64,000 bases of DNA from JBMOKU01 sp049324315 (GCA_049324315.1 JBMOKU010000039.1:5110-69109), one strand, 5' to 3'; positions 17,554 through 27,621 are shown, numbered from the stretch's first letter. Notes: generated by a model from the sequence alone, not told the origin. A program made the numbers and translations.

Positions 17554-17964
17554 ATGAAAAGTAGAATTTTATCATTAATGGACACACCAAAAAAGAAAGC
17601 GGGTGCTGTTGTTCTTTGTGGGGCGCTTCTCGTAGCAATAGGCGCTGGAACAACTTTTGCAGCAAACTCTATAACTTCCTTGCAGGTTAAAATGGAAAAC
17701 GGCATAAGAAGCTACTCCACGGACGACGGCAAGACCTGGAGCCAAAATGCCCCCGACGGTGTAGTGGCCAGTGACCAAGATGGCAAACTCACCATCATGA
17801 ATGGGATTCCACCGAAAAATGGTGAAGGACAGGGCTTGCTGGTAAAAGTGGAAAACGGCGTTACGCTTTACTCCACAGACGGTGGTAAGACTTGGAGCGA
17901 AAAGGCTCCCGACGGCGTAACCATAGGCGAAGATGGCGCGGTAATGTTTAAAGGTAATAAATAG
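17554..17964 (+). CDS. Small exported protein with two BNR-like repeats
   Basis: 136 residues. A membrane or signal segment (about 16-36) is followed by two copies of a unit, YSTDDGKTWSQNAPDGV and YSTDGGKTWSEKAPDGV, resembling the Asp-box of sialidase/BNR repeats (S-x-D-x-G-x-T-W). Two Asp-boxes cannot form a propeller, so a sialidase is unlikely. The N-terminal phrase MDTPKKKAGAVVLCGALL is, from memory, like the last membrane segment of BlaR1-type M56 sensor peptidases, suggesting descent from a fragment of one. It precedes a two-component system by about 150 bases and may be its target or signal partner. Confidence 0.65.
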   Translation: MKSRILSLMDTPKKKAGAVVLCGALLVAIGAGTTFAANSITSLQVKMENGIRSYSTDDGKTWSQNAPDGVVASDQDGKLTIMNGIPPKNGEGQGLLVKVENGVTLYSTDGGKTWSEKAPDGVTIGEDGAVMFKGNK

Positions 17965-18113
17965 ACAATTATACGACCAATCAGCGTAAAACAACAGATC
18001 TTGTAATAAGAGAAGCAGAAAAGCATCCACGACATAGGGACTGGTATCAGTTCCTTTGTCGTAGATGCAGCTTGTATTTATTCGTTTGAATTCACGGATA
18101 AGGAGGCATGCAA

Positions 18114-18800
18114 ATGAGAATTTTAATGGTGGAAGATGAGAAATATATGGCAGAGGCTATCGTTCAAGTCCTTAAAAAGAATCACTATAGCGTGGATTTG
18201 GAGTATAATGGTGAAGCTGGACTGGACTGTGGGCTTTCCGGCATTTACGATATCATCATTCTTGATATCATGCTTCCAAAAATGGATGGCATAAGTATAC
18301 TTAAAGAATTGCGTCGAAACGGCATTGGAACGCCTGTTATTCTTTTAACGGCAAGGGGTGAAACAGAGAACAAGGTCCGGGGTCTTGACAGCGGTGCTGA
18401 TGATTATTTGGCAAAACCATTTCACACGGACGAGCTGTTAGCTCGTTTGCGTGCATTGGGCCGCAGAAAACCGGAACTGATACATGACGGCATACTTAGA
18501 TATGGAGATATTGAGCTGAATCCCCTTACCCTTATGCTTGGTTGTAGAAGTAAGGAGATCAAACTAACCTTAAAAGAAACGCAGTTATTGGAACTGCTTA
18601 TAAAAAGAAACACCATGATTATTTCAAAAGAGATTATAATTGAAAAACTATGGGGTTATGATACTGATGCCGAAGATAACCGTGTAGAAATACATGTATC
18701 TCTTTTACGAAAAAAATTAAATAATCTGGAATCTGACGTTTCCATCCGTACGATACGGGGTGCAGGATATATCTTAAAAACGGTAAAGGATGGGGATTAG
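18114..18800 (+). CDS. OmpR-family response regulator
   Basis: About 229 residues: receiver (acidic MVEDE, phosphoacceptor Asp51 in LDIMLPKMDG, Lys in AKPFHTDE) and a winged-helix output domain ending TIRGAGYILK. I start it at the ATG at 18114, seven bases after AAGGAGG; an ATG at 18108 is only one base from that site. The gene ends one base before the ATG of the histidine kinase, so the pair is translationally coupled. Confidence 0.92.
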   Translation: MRILMVEDEKYMAEAIVQVLKKNHYSVDLEYNGEAGLDCGLSGIYDIIILDIMLPKMDGISILKELRRNGIGTPVILLTARGETENKVRGLDSGADDYLAKPFHTDELLARLRALGRRKPELIHDGILRYGDIELNPLTLMLGCRSKEIKLTLKETQLLELLIKRNTMIISKEIIIEKLWGYDTDAEDNRVEIHVSLLRKKLNNLESDVSIRTIRGAGYILKTVKDGD

Positions 18801-18801
18801 A

Positions 18802-20109
18802 ATGTTTACAAGACTGCGCAACAAATTTCTCATTCTTAATATGTCAATCACTTCCATAGTGATGATTGCTGCGTTTGCTATCATTTATTTCATTACTTAC
18901 AGCAACATACATTCGGAAATTCAAAATAAATTGAACGCTCGGTCTGAAATGCAACTAACAATAAGAGAAACCGACTTGCCTGATGATACAGAAGATATGG
19001 AAAAAGGAGGAAGCATGCTTACTGCCCAAAATTTTTCCTCAGATGGTCCTCTTTTATTTAATATTGAGGTAGATGCGGATGGCAAGATCTTAAAGATCGA
19101 CTCTTTTATTGATATGCCAGAAGAAGCTTATTATAAAGCTGCAAAAACTGCCTGGAGCAATAAAGAAGACAATTCAAAGATAACCTTAGAGGGCAGACAA
19201 TGGCAATATGCTATAACCCCCATCAGTATGCATGTTATTCAAGAAAACGGACAGCAATTTGCCACCTACGGAAGCACGTTTAATATTGCATTTTTAGATA
19301 TCACGCCGTACAATAAGACGCTGTTTGAACTGCTTTCCACCTTACTTTTCGTGGGCCTAATTATGCTTTTTGCTATTTTTATTATTAGCCTTTACTTCGC
19401 CAACCGGGCAATTAAACCAATAGCCGAGACGTGGGAAAAGCAGAAACAATTTGTTGCTGATGCTTCTCATGAATTGAAAACGCCGCTTTCAATTATAAAC
19501 GCCAATTACGACGCGCTTTGGGCAAATCAGGAAGAAACCATTAAAAGTCAATTAAAATGGCTCGGCTATATAAGAATCGGAACGGATAGAATGACCAAAC
19601 TTATAGACGACCTTTTGTCTTTGGCCAAGATGGATGATGTAAATTTAGAAATAAGAAAAATGCCATTTAATATTAGCAATGTTATTCATGACGTAATGTT
19701 GTCACTGGAAGCCGTAGTGATTGAAAAAGGTATTAAACTCTCCCAGTCGATTGAGCCGGATATCATTGTTAAAGGTGACGCAGAAAGAGTTAGACAGGTT
19801 GTTACGATTCTATTCGATAACGCTATAAAGTATACAAATGAAAATGGGCAGATTGATATATCACTAAAAAAATCAAAGCGTCACGTTATATATTCTATAA
19901 AAAATAGTGGAAAAGGAATACCGAAACAAGATTTGCCCAAAGTTTTTGACAGATTTTATAGAGCCGACCCCTCTAGAGCCCAGGAAATCAGCGGTTATGG
20001 TTTAGGCTTATCCATTGCGAAAACAATCATAGATAGGTTGTGCGGCGAGATACATGTCACAAGTGTTGAAAATGAATGGACAACTTTTACTTTTACACTT
20101 GGATTGTAA
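18802..20109 (+). CDS. Membrane sensor histidine kinase
   Basis: About 435 residues. Two membrane helices (about 9-33 and 178-202) enclose an extracellular sensor region of about 145 residues, then the HisKA dimerisation helix with His223 in DASHELKTPLS, and an ATPase domain with N box FDNAIKY, G1 GKGIP and G2 GYGLGLSIAK. The sensor region has no recognised domain. It pairs with the response regulator that ends one base upstream. The ATG at 18802 is placed behind GGGGATT. Confidence 0.93.
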   Translation: MFTRLRNKFLILNMSITSIVMIAAFAIIYFITYSNIHSEIQNKLNARSEMQLTIRETDLPDDTEDMEKGGSMLTAQNFSSDGPLLFNIEVDADGKILKIDSFIDMPEEAYYKAAKTAWSNKEDNSKITLEGRQWQYAITPISMHVIQENGQQFATYGSTFNIAFLDITPYNKTLFELLSTLLFVGLIMLFAIFIISLYFANRAIKPIAETWEKQKQFVADASHELKTPLSIINANYDALWANQEETIKSQLKWLGYIRIGTDRMTKLIDDLLSLAKMDDVNLEIRKMPFNISNVIHDVMLSLEAVVIEKGIKLSQSIEPDIIVKGDAERVRQVVTILFDNAIKYTNENGQIDISLKKSKRHVIYSIKNSGKGIPKQDLPKVFDRFYRADPSRAQEISGYGLGLSIAKTIIDRLCGEIHVTSVENEWTTFTFTLGL

Positions 20110-20181
20110 TGTATCAAGTAAAACGACTTAACTGAATATTTTCTGCGTTATGAAATTTTTAGGCGTGGCAATATTTCTGGC

Positions 20182-20252
20182 AAGACACGGGGACAGCAAA
20201 CTGTGTGAATATTCTATAGAAATTCAACACAAATTGCTGTCCCCATGTCTTA
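20182..20252. repeat. Long imperfect palindrome, GGGGACAG family
   Basis: Left arm AAGACACGGGGACAGCAAA pairs with TTGCTGTCCCCATGTCTT at the right, with inner pairing of TGTGTGAAT and ATTCAACACA. It separates the converging histidine kinase and YhaN-like genes and may act as a bidirectional terminator. Related cores lie at 25579-25645 and 34686-34730. Confidence 0.8.
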
Positions 20253-20262
20253 GGTATCAATT

Positions 20263-23034
20263 TTATAAGGTCAGAATATTCACATCATCATACCCTTTAA
20301 AGTAATGCATCTCCCGCTTTTGACAGGTCATCAAAATCACTTGATTGTCCCGGGCATACTCATGTAAAAATGACAAGACAGCTTCCAGCCGTTCATCATC
20401 ATATTGTATAAAAGCATCGTCTAAAAAAATGGGGGTCGAATTTCTTTGATCAAACATAAGGCTGACTAATCCCATTCTTAAAGAAAAATACACTTGGTCC
20501 CATGTGCCGTTACTGTAGTATTCCACATCCTTGATTTTGTCTGCCTGGGCATCCACTACTTTAACTTTAAAGCTGTCGGATATCTTCAATTCTGTATATT
20601 TTCCGTTTGTTATCTTTTGTAAGATATCCCCTACCGTTCGATTTAACTTGGGTCCGAAGCTCTTCTGGATCTCTTGAAATGATTCTTCCAGCACTTCAGT
20701 GGCTATATCGACAGCATCAAGGGTATGCTGATAGGTTTTTATCCGATCTCTTGCAAGAATGATATCCTCTTCGATCTCAGCACTGTCTCGTATCTTATTC
20801 GTAAATCCATCAATGGCGTACTGCAGATCTTTACTATCCTTTTCCATCTGGATGAGGCTTTCGTGTAGATTTTTGAGTTCTTCATCCAATGCTTCCATAT
20901 CTTTATCCATTGAGATATTTGTTAGGTCCTTTTTCACATCATGATAACGGCTCAGTTCCTTTTCCAATGCCTCTATACTGGTATCTTTTTGCAGGGCCGA
21001 GAAAGTGCTTTCAAGGGCATTTTTTTTGCGCTCCAGTTCATTCTTAACACGAAGATGATTTCTCAACGCATCGAGTTCTTGCTGAATCTTTTCACTGCTG
21101 GGGCTGTCGTTACCAGACATCCATGGACTTTTACCATGCAAATCCTCAAGGGTCTGTGAAAGATTCTTCAAACGGTTTTCCGTTTCTCCTACTTCTTTTT
21201 CCAAATATGTTTTTTCTTGATTAAGCTCTCGATATTTTTTCAAGCCTTCATAAAAGCCTTCAATGTCTTCACGTTTACAGTTCTTCAATATGGTACTTAT
21301 AAAGGCATCACTTCGTTCCATTTTTTCTTTTAAGTCATTCAACATACGATCATCGGTATAATTCTGTTTGGCTTGGATTTTTATTTTTATTTCTTCTATT
21401 TTATTAATTTTGCGCAGATAATCTGTCAGCTTAACCTTAAAATCATGATAATCCCTAACACCAAGCTTCTCATAAATGCGTCGTAATTCCCGTGTTATCT
21501 CTTCGATCTCTTTTCTAATCTCACTTCCATCACCAACTACAGCAATTTCCAGTTCTAAAGCCTTTGTCTGGGATGATGCTTTTCTTATCTGCAAAAATCC
21601 GATAATGGACAGAAGAAGTCCAAGGCCACACAAAGTCAGTAGGTATGGAGATATGAAATTTCCTCCCAAGCTTCCGCCCACAGCTGCCAGTAAGCCCAAC
21701 CCTAACATAGCCTTTCCAACACGTCCGTTACGCTTCAGAATATCTCTTTTAAATAGCAAGTGATCCCGCTTGCTGCTGTCACTAAGCTTGTTATGCAGTT
21801 CTTTAAGCTTATTCTCTTTATCTATAATCTCTGCTTCTAAGGTAGGTTCATATATCTCAAATCCCTCTATATCCAATGTGCTTTTTTCATGCTCCAACTG
21901 CGTTTTTAAAGTCTCCAAGTCCTCATGATGACGCTGCAGTTCCGTCAATTTTTCTTGCGCATAAATTTTTTCTCGATTGGATTCCGCCACCTGTCTCTCA
22001 ATGTTCTCTTCCAAACCTTTGTAACCTACAAAAATCTGAAGCAGGGTATTTTTTTCTTCCAGAGCTGTGTCAATTTCTTTCTTCTTTTTTAATAATTCTT
22101 CTTGTGTATTGACAAGCTGCTTCACTTGGATATGCTGTTCATCCATATCCTTCAGTTTTTTTTCATCCACAAACAGTCCATTGATATAAAGCTTGCCATC
22201 TATTTCTTCTATAGCCTGATTGGTTGTCTGTATCTTTTCCTGATAATCCCGTAATTCCTCATACAACTGTCGTAACTCATTAAATTTCAATACTCTTCTA
22301 TACTGCTCCATATCCTGGATAGTTTGCTGAATCTTGTGTTTTTCTTCTAGCAATGTCTTGTGTTTCTCTAATTCTACATAGCTTTTTTCCTGTAAAATCC
22401 GGGCATTGGCCTTTTCTTCCCTGAGCCCTTCATAAGTTTCCTTCATTTTATCCAATGCACCGGACCGCTTCACATTTGTCAGTTCTTTTCGCCAAAGCAG
22501 CAGCTTATTGGCTGCTTTAAAATAAGATGTGTTTTCATCGCCACTTTGCTGTAAATTGCTGAGACGATTCATGATTTCATCCTCTTTATCCCTCGCCACT
22601 TGACTGCCCAATTGTTTAATAAATACCGTCTTTTCGAAGGCGCTTTCCCCTAAGCCGAAAATATCCTTTCCCGGCTTCTTTTCATCAATGTACTTAATTT
22701 CATCCCCGGTAATGCCGTGCAAAACACTGGCTTCATCCTTCTTTCTTTTTTCATTGAAGCTTCGTTTAATAATATACGGATTCTCTTTTTCGTCCAGAAA
22801 ATGGAGTTCACCGGATGCCTGCTTCCCGTTCCAAGGAAGATATTTTTTCCTTTCATTTTCCTTGATATCTTTTTTACCGCAGTCCATTCCGTAAAATATG
22901 GCCTTCATAAATGCCTGCAGGGTACTTTTTCCAGCTTCATTTTCTCCGTAAATAATATTCAACCCAGGAGTAAAATCCAATTGAACATTCTCCAGTTTTC
23001 CAAAATTTCCGATCTTTATTTTTTGTATTTTCAT
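20263..23034 (-). CDS. YhaN/SbcC-like AAA ATPase with coiled coils
   Basis: 923 residues of the Rad50/SbcC class: N-terminal P-loop YGENEAGKST near 31, long coiled coils (about 180-400 and 490-780), a short hydrophobic hairpin near 435-475 (about two membrane-like helices), a second coiled coil and a C-terminal signature/Walker B region ending PIFLDDAFIQYDD. It overlaps the nuclease gene by 4 bases. The hydrophobic segment and length favour the YhaN subgroup over classical SbcC. It probably acts with its partner in end processing; partner and role are by homology. Confidence 0.85.
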   Translation of the reverse strand: MKIQKIKIGNFGKLENVQLDFTPGLNIIYGENEAGKSTLQAFMKAIFYGMDCGKKDIKENERKKYLPWNGKQASGELHFLDEKENPYIIKRSFNEKRKKDEASVLHGITGDEIKYIDEKKPGKDIFGLGESAFEKTVFIKQLGSQVARDKEDEIMNRLSNLQQSGDENTSYFKAANKLLLWRKELTNVKRSGALDKMKETYEGLREEKANARILQEKSYVELEKHKTLLEEKHKIQQTIQDMEQYRRVLKFNELRQLYEELRDYQEKIQTTNQAIEEIDGKLYINGLFVDEKKLKDMDEQHIQVKQLVNTQEELLKKKKEIDTALEEKNTLLQIFVGYKGLEENIERQVAESNREKIYAQEKLTELQRHHEDLETLKTQLEHEKSTLDIEGFEIYEPTLEAEIIDKENKLKELHNKLSDSSKRDHLLFKRDILKRNGRVGKAMLGLGLLAAVGGSLGGNFISPYLLTLCGLGLLLSIIGFLQIRKASSQTKALELEIAVVGDGSEIRKEIEEITRELRRIYEKLGVRDYHDFKVKLTDYLRKINKIEEIKIKIQAKQNYTDDRMLNDLKEKMERSDAFISTILKNCKREDIEGFYEGLKKYRELNQEKTYLEKEVGETENRLKNLSQTLEDLHGKSPWMSGNDSPSSEKIQQELDALRNHLRVKNELERKKNALESTFSALQKDTSIEALEKELSRYHDVKKDLTNISMDKDMEALDEELKNLHESLIQMEKDSKDLQYAIDGFTNKIRDSAEIEEDIILARDRIKTYQHTLDAVDIATEVLEESFQEIQKSFGPKLNRTVGDILQKITNGKYTELKISDSFKVKVVDAQADKIKDVEYYSNGTWDQVYFSLRMGLVSLMFDQRNSTPIFLDDAFIQYDDERLEAVLSFLHEYARDNQVILMTCQKREMHYFKGYDDVNILTL

Positions 23035-24161
23035 AGGATCTCCGCCTCCCTGTCGTTCAGGGCATAAATACCGATTTTAAGGGCTTGCTCCAACTTCTGT
23101 CTTTCTTCATCACTGGTGCAATGCTTTATTTTTTCTCTCATCTTTTTTACAAAAACACCCTTCAATGAAAAATCCCGCTCCAAATTCTCTTCATTCATTT
23201 TGACGGTTGTTTCGTCCTTGACGGATACCCAAAAAAGCTTGTCCCTCAATTTTTCTTGAATCACATGGGTATGGATGTTGAATTCTTCATGGATTTCACC
23301 GGTTAAAATGATTCTATATAAATGCTTATGATCTTCTTCCAAATCTATGTTTTGAAGGATTCTGCCGCTAATCTCTTCATAGGTAAAAGCGCCGCTAATA
23401 TCGATCCGTTCCTCTATGTATTTTCTTTTACAGGTCTCCACAAATCTAAGATTGCAGTAATCTTTTCCAACCTCTCCTATAAGCACGCCCTTCGGCCCCA
23501 GTTCGTCAAATCCCCTTCCTTCCGGATTTCCAGGATAGCTCCAAAAGGTTTTCCCCGCCTTTTTGATCCCTGTGTGCCTATGTTGATGACCTAATGCAAG
23601 ATAGTCCAAGCCGCTGTTTCGAATCGTATTTTCCGTAACAGGATTATAGTCGCTGCTTTGTCCTTGGGCAACCACATCTCCATGGATGACCATGATATGG
23701 ATGTGGTCATCTTCCTCTATTTGAAAATCCTCTATCAACGCTTTTGGCATATAATGATCTCCAAAACCAGTCCCATATACCCACACTTTTTTTTGTGGAA
23801 TTTCAATTTTCTCCAGCGTCGGCGAAAAAATATGTACATGGGGCGGCCATGGAATCAGCTTATAATAAGACTTGTCCGTATAGGGATCGTGGTTCCCGGG
23901 ACTGATAAACACATGGACATCCGGTACTTCCTTCAGCTTTTCTAGAATATAGTCGATGGTTGTTTTGGTAATATTGCTGCTATCGAAAAGATCTCCACTG
24001 ATAAGCAGCAGCTCTACAGCTTCTTCTTTTACTAGACCAATGATTTTTCCAAAGGTTTCCCGCAGATCTTCCTTTCGTTTTTCCGCATCCTTAGGCGATA
24101 ACCCGCTAAAAGGCGTATCAAAATGCATATCACCACAATGAAGGATTTTAATAGGTCTCAT
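23031..24161 (-). CDS. YhaO/SbcD-like metallophosphoesterase nuclease
   Basis: About 376 residues with calcineurin-like phosphoesterase motifs: GDMHFDTPF, SGDLFDS, GNHDPY, IHGDV and GHQHRHTG, covering the di-metal site of Mre11/SbcD nucleases. The start at 24161 has GGGAGGGC upstream; ten extra codons 5' of it lack a site. It is the first gene of the pair and should form the nuclease subunit for the downstream ATPase. Confidence 0.87.
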   Translation of the reverse strand: MRPIKILHCGDMHFDTPFSGLSPKDAEKRKEDLRETFGKIIGLVKEEAVELLLISGDLFDSSNITKTTIDYILEKLKEVPDVHVFISPGNHDPYTDKSYYKLIPWPPHVHIFSPTLEKIEIPQKKVWVYGTGFGDHYMPKALIEDFQIEEDDHIHIMVIHGDVVAQGQSSDYNPVTENTIRNSGLDYLALGHQHRHTGIKKAGKTFWSYPGNPEGRGFDELGPKGVLIGEVGKDYCNLRFVETCKRKYIEERIDISGAFTYEEISGRILQNIDLEEDHKHLYRIILTGEIHEEFNIHTHVIQEKLRDKLFWVSVKDETTVKMNEENLERDFSLKGVFVKKMREKIKHCTSDEERQKLEQALKIGIYALNDREAEIL

Positions 24162-24339
24162 GCTTTGCCCTCCCGTTCTCCTAGATAACAAGTAATACCT
24201 TGCTAAGTCGTATAGATAGATTGTACCACAAAAAAAACAATTCTTTCCAACGCTATTTAGTGATATTATTTTTTATTTGATAAAGTTTATTATTTATCAA
24301 GATTGGTATATATAGAATAGTGAAAAGGAGGTATGCACT

Positions 24340-25524
24340 ATGAAAGCATTTCAAGTTAAAGAGAATATTTACTGGACAGGTGTTCTGGATCCGGGATTGG
24401 AAACCTTCGACATCATTATGAAGACACCTTACGGTTCCACCTATAATTCGTTTTTTATCGACGACGAAAAGAAAGTATTAATTGATACAGTAAAGCCCAA
24501 TTTTAAAGATGAATTCCTTGAAAAACTTCAAGAATTGACAGATATAAAAAAAATCGACTATGTAATTATCAATCATACAGAGCCTGATCATGCAGGCAGT
24601 CTTAAATATATTCTGGAAATCAATCCTGAAGTAGAGGTTTTTTGTACAAAAGCAGCCAGCATTTTTCTAAATGAACAAGTGAATGGTCCCTTTACATGTC
24701 ATACCATTTCAGATAATGAAATCCTCGACATTGGAAAAAGAAAGCTGAAGTTTATAACAGCGCCCTTTCTCCACTGGTCTGATACCATGTTTGTATATAG
24801 TGAATATGATAAAGCATTGTTTACTTGTGATGGATTTGGTTCCCATTATGCTTCCGTTGATCCTCAAGAAGTTTATAAGGACGCATATAAGGAAGCTTTA
24901 AAACTATATTACAATGCCATCATGAAGCCTTTTGCACAGCATTATCTAAATGCCCATGAGAAGATCAAAGCACTGGATATAGAAACCATCTTCTCATCCC
25001 ACGGACCTATTTTGTCCGAGAATCACCAGTATAATATGAATAAATATTTTGAGTGGTCAACAGAAGAAGTTTCAAAGAGAAATCATAAGCAAGTTGCTTT
25101 ACTATATGTTTCTGCCTACAGAAATACAGAGGTAATGGCGGAAAAAATCAAGGAAGGCTTAGAAGCTTCTGGTGTAAAAGTAGAATACATGGATGTTGAA
25201 AACGAAGATATCGGCCGAATCCATGACGTCATCAACGGATCAAAAGGAATTCTCATCGGCTCTCCCACCATCAATAAAACCATGGTGAAACCAATATGGG
25301 ATGTGCTTTCGGTCATTGATCCGATGGCCAATATAGGTAAGATTGCAGGGGTCTTCGGTTCCTATGGATGGGGCGGTGAAGGCGTTCAAATGGCACATAC
25401 CATCTTAAAACAAATGGGCTTTAAAATGCCCCTTGAAGTAATCTCAAAGAAGTTTTCACCATCAGAAGAAACATTGGAACAATGTGTGGCTTTCGGCAAA
25501 GCCTTTGCAGAATATATTTCATGA
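24340..25524 (+). CDS. fprA: A-type flavodiiron protein (oxygen or nitric oxide reductase)
   Basis: 394 residues: N-terminal metallo-beta-lactamase-like di-iron domain and C-terminal flavodoxin domain. Di-iron ligands are present: His79, Glu81, Asp83 and His84 in NHTEPDHAG, a His in PFLHWSDT, Asp in CDGFGSH and His in SSHGPI. The flavodoxin part starts near residue 250, with SPTINKTM contacting FMN. These enzymes detoxify oxygen (to water) or NO in anaerobes using rubredoxin or reduced F420/flavin donors. No rubredoxin gene is adjacent. The ATG follows AAAAGGAGG. Confidence 0.95.
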   Translation: MKAFQVKENIYWTGVLDPGLETFDIIMKTPYGSTYNSFFIDDEKKVLIDTVKPNFKDEFLEKLQELTDIKKIDYVIINHTEPDHAGSLKYILEINPEVEVFCTKAASIFLNEQVNGPFTCHTISDNEILDIGKRKLKFITAPFLHWSDTMFVYSEYDKALFTCDGFGSHYASVDPQEVYKDAYKEALKLYYNAIMKPFAQHYLNAHEKIKALDIETIFSSHGPILSENHQYNMNKYFEWSTEEVSKRNHKQVALLYVSAYRNTEVMAEKIKEGLEASGVKVEYMDVENEDIGRIHDVINGSKGILIGSPTINKTMVKPIWDVLSVIDPMANIGKIAGVFGSYGWGGEGVQMAHTILKQMGFKMPLEVISKKFSPSEETLEQCVAFGKAFAEYIS

Positions 25525-25705
25525 AAATACAGGGAGCAATTTGGGAGACCGCTGAAAAAGTAACTCATCGCCCGGCAACACATGGGGACAGGGCCTCAGT
25601 CCGGTGAAAAGCACACCGGACAGTGGACCAGTCCCCAAGTCTTGCCTCTTTTGCTTAAATCCCCTGAGTTTTTCAGTGACTTCGCAATTTTGCTCCCTGT
25701 ATTTT
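25524..25705. repeat. 182-bp inverted-repeat element filling a convergent gap
   Basis: Perfect 16-bp ends (AAAATACAGGGAGCAA at 25524-25539, its complement at 25690-25705) flank further pairing blocks (CTGAAAAA with TTTTTCAG) and a GC-rich core where CAGTCCGGTG faces CACCGGACAG. It spans exactly from the flavodiiron stop codon to the DUF4870 stop codon. A and T tracts at the ends suggest it doubles as a bidirectional terminator. Confidence 0.85.
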
Positions 25706-26038
25706 TTATGAGAAGATACTTTTCGCAATGACGCCGGTCAACGGATAAGAAAACTCGATACCGTCACATACTTTGATCACGGCTATGATCGGAAGTACAA
25801 TGGCAGCGATTCCCAAAGCAACTAATAGTGGAATTCCTATCAATACGACACTAAGAAGGGCAAATACAAAACCAAGGATAATGATAGACACTTGGAAAAC
25901 AAGACCTTCCTTAGCTTGATTCTTGACAAATTTATCATTGGATACCAGCATGACGACTAAAGGAGCCAATATTGGAAATCCTACAATCCATCCTAAATGG
26001 GCTATTGCACATAACAACTTTTGTTCTGTCGTAACCAT
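25706..26038 (-). CDS. DUF4870-type small membrane protein
   Basis: About 110 residues with a short soluble start (TTEQKLLCAIAHLGW) and three to four membrane helices, matching the DUF4870/Tic20-like family, whose members carry the KNQAKEGLVFQ motif between helices 1 and 2. Function is unknown. The ATG at 26038 follows AAAGGAGAG; an upstream ATG at 26089 lacks a site. Confidence 0.8.
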   Translation of the reverse strand: MVTTEQKLLCAIAHLGWIVGFPILAPLVVMLVSNDKFVKNQAKEGLVFQVSIIILGFVFALLSVVLIGIPLLVALGIAAIVLPIIAVIKVCDGIEFSYPLTGVIAKSIFS

Positions 26039-26226
26039 CTCTCTCTCTCCTTTGCAAATATATTTTATTATACTATATTTACGATGCAATTTTAAAAAAG
26101 TATATATCTATTCAATATATTATTACAAAAAACATTCTTATAAAGTCTGTAGAAAAAAAGAAAATGATATGCTATGATATTTAGAGACTCTAAATTTTCT
26201 AAACCCATAAAGAAAGAAGTAATCCT

Positions 26227-27621
26227 ATGGAATCTATGACCAAATCTATTCAGAGATTATTTTCTCTATCGAATAATCCCATACGGAAAGATGTCCTCAA
26301 TATCGCATGGCCTGTATTAGCAGAAATGCTGATCGGATCTTTATTTAGCATGGTAGATATGATGATGCTGGGAAGAATGAAAAATACAGCTGCAGCAGCC
26401 GCTTCTGTAGCTGCAGTCGGTGTCACCAATCAACCCATATTTATCGGATTAGCCCTTGTGCAGGCATTAAATATCGGTGGTACCGCCATGGTGGCAAGAT
26501 ATATCGGCGGCAATCAGTGGGAAAAGGCCGAAGACACAGTCAAACATGTACTGCTGCTTAATCTCTTATTTCTATCTATCCCTCTGTCCATTTTGGGTCT
26601 GCTGTTCACCGATCAGATCATGGCCTTTATGGGCGCCAAGACTGATACCCTTACCATAGGCAGGCATTATTTTCAAATCATGATGCTGGGATTTGTCTTT
26701 CAATCCTTTAATTTTGGTATTGCAGCATCCCTTAGAGGTGCTGGCGATACTAAGCTTCCTATGAAAATTAATCTCCGTGTTAATTTTTTTAATGTAATAG
26801 GTAATGCCATTCTCATCTATGGATTATTGGGTTTTCCAGCATTAGGTGTAACAGGCGCAGCCATCTCCACCGCGTTCTCCCATTTACTGGCTACCATCAT
26901 TCTTACTTCTTATTTGCTGAGGGGAAAAACTACTGTCAAGATTGGATTAAATAAAAAATTTCGCTTTTCTTTTGCCATCATGTCCAATCTGATAAGAATC
27001 GGTGTTCCTGCCTCTTTGGAACAGATGGCTTTGCGACTGGGCATCATGTTCTTTGTTAAAATCGTCGCCTCTTTGGGAACGGTCGCGTATGCTGCCCATC
27101 AGATATGCCTTAGTATTGTAGGCTTGTCCTTCCATCCTGGCCAATCATTTGGTATTGCAACATCCTCTTTAGTTGGCAAAAGTCTAGGTGCAGAAAAACC
27201 GGATCAAGCCCATGCTTATGCTAGAGAAGCACGGAAGATCGGCTCCATCATTTCATCCATCATGGCCTTAGGTTTCTTTATTTTTGGCGAAGAGCTTGTC
27301 AGCCTTTATTCTCGGGATCAAGAAATCATCTACAGTGCATCAACGGCTTTAAATATTATTGCTTTTGTTCAGCCCTTCCAATCTTCACAGCTCATATTGG
27401 CAGGGGGATTGAGGGGAGCTGGCGATACCCTTTGGCCGCTGCTGTCTACCTTTACAGGTGTGGTGATCATCCGTTCCTTACTGTGCTATTTGTTTGTCAT
27501 CGTACTGGGTTATGGTCTTGCTGGTGCATGGCTTGCTGTTTTGGTAGACCAATTTATCCGATGGATATTAATCTACCATCGTTTTCAGTCTGGGAAATGG
27601 AAGTACGTCAAACTTCGCTAA
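26227..27621 (+). CDS. MATE-family multidrug/cation efflux transporter
   Basis: 464 residues with twelve predicted membrane helices in two similar halves, and repeated family phrases AASLRGAGDTKLPM and LAGGLRGAGDTLWP at equivalent positions. MATE transporters export cationic drugs or metabolites using sodium or proton gradients. No regulator is adjacent. The substrate cannot be inferred. Confidence 0.93.
   Translation: MESMTKSIQRLFSLSNNPIRKDVLNIAWPVLAEMLIGSLFSMVDMMMLGRMKNTAAAAASVAAVGVTNQPIFIGLALVQALNIGGTAMVARYIGGNQWEKAEDTVKHVLLLNLLFLSIPLSILGLLFTDQIMAFMGAKTDTLTIGRHYFQIMMLGFVFQSFNFGIAASLRGAGDTKLPMKINLRVNFFNVIGNAILIYGLLGFPALGVTGAAISTAFSHLLATIILTSYLLRGKTTVKIGLNKKFRFSFAIMSNLIRIGVPASLEQMALRLGIMFFVKIVASLGTVAYAAHQICLSIVGLSFHPGQSFGIATSSLVGKSLGAEKPDQAHAYAREARKIGSIISSIMALGFFIFGEELVSLYSRDQEIIYSASTALNIIAFVQPFQSSQLILAGGLRGAGDTLWPLLSTFTGVVIIRSLLCYLFVIVLGYGLAGAWLAVLVDQFIRWILIYHRFQSGKWKYVKLR

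Noticed and set aside
17554..17964. Sialidase
   Set aside because: Two Asp-box repeats in 136 residues cannot build the six-bladed catalytic propeller, and no active-site residues are seen.
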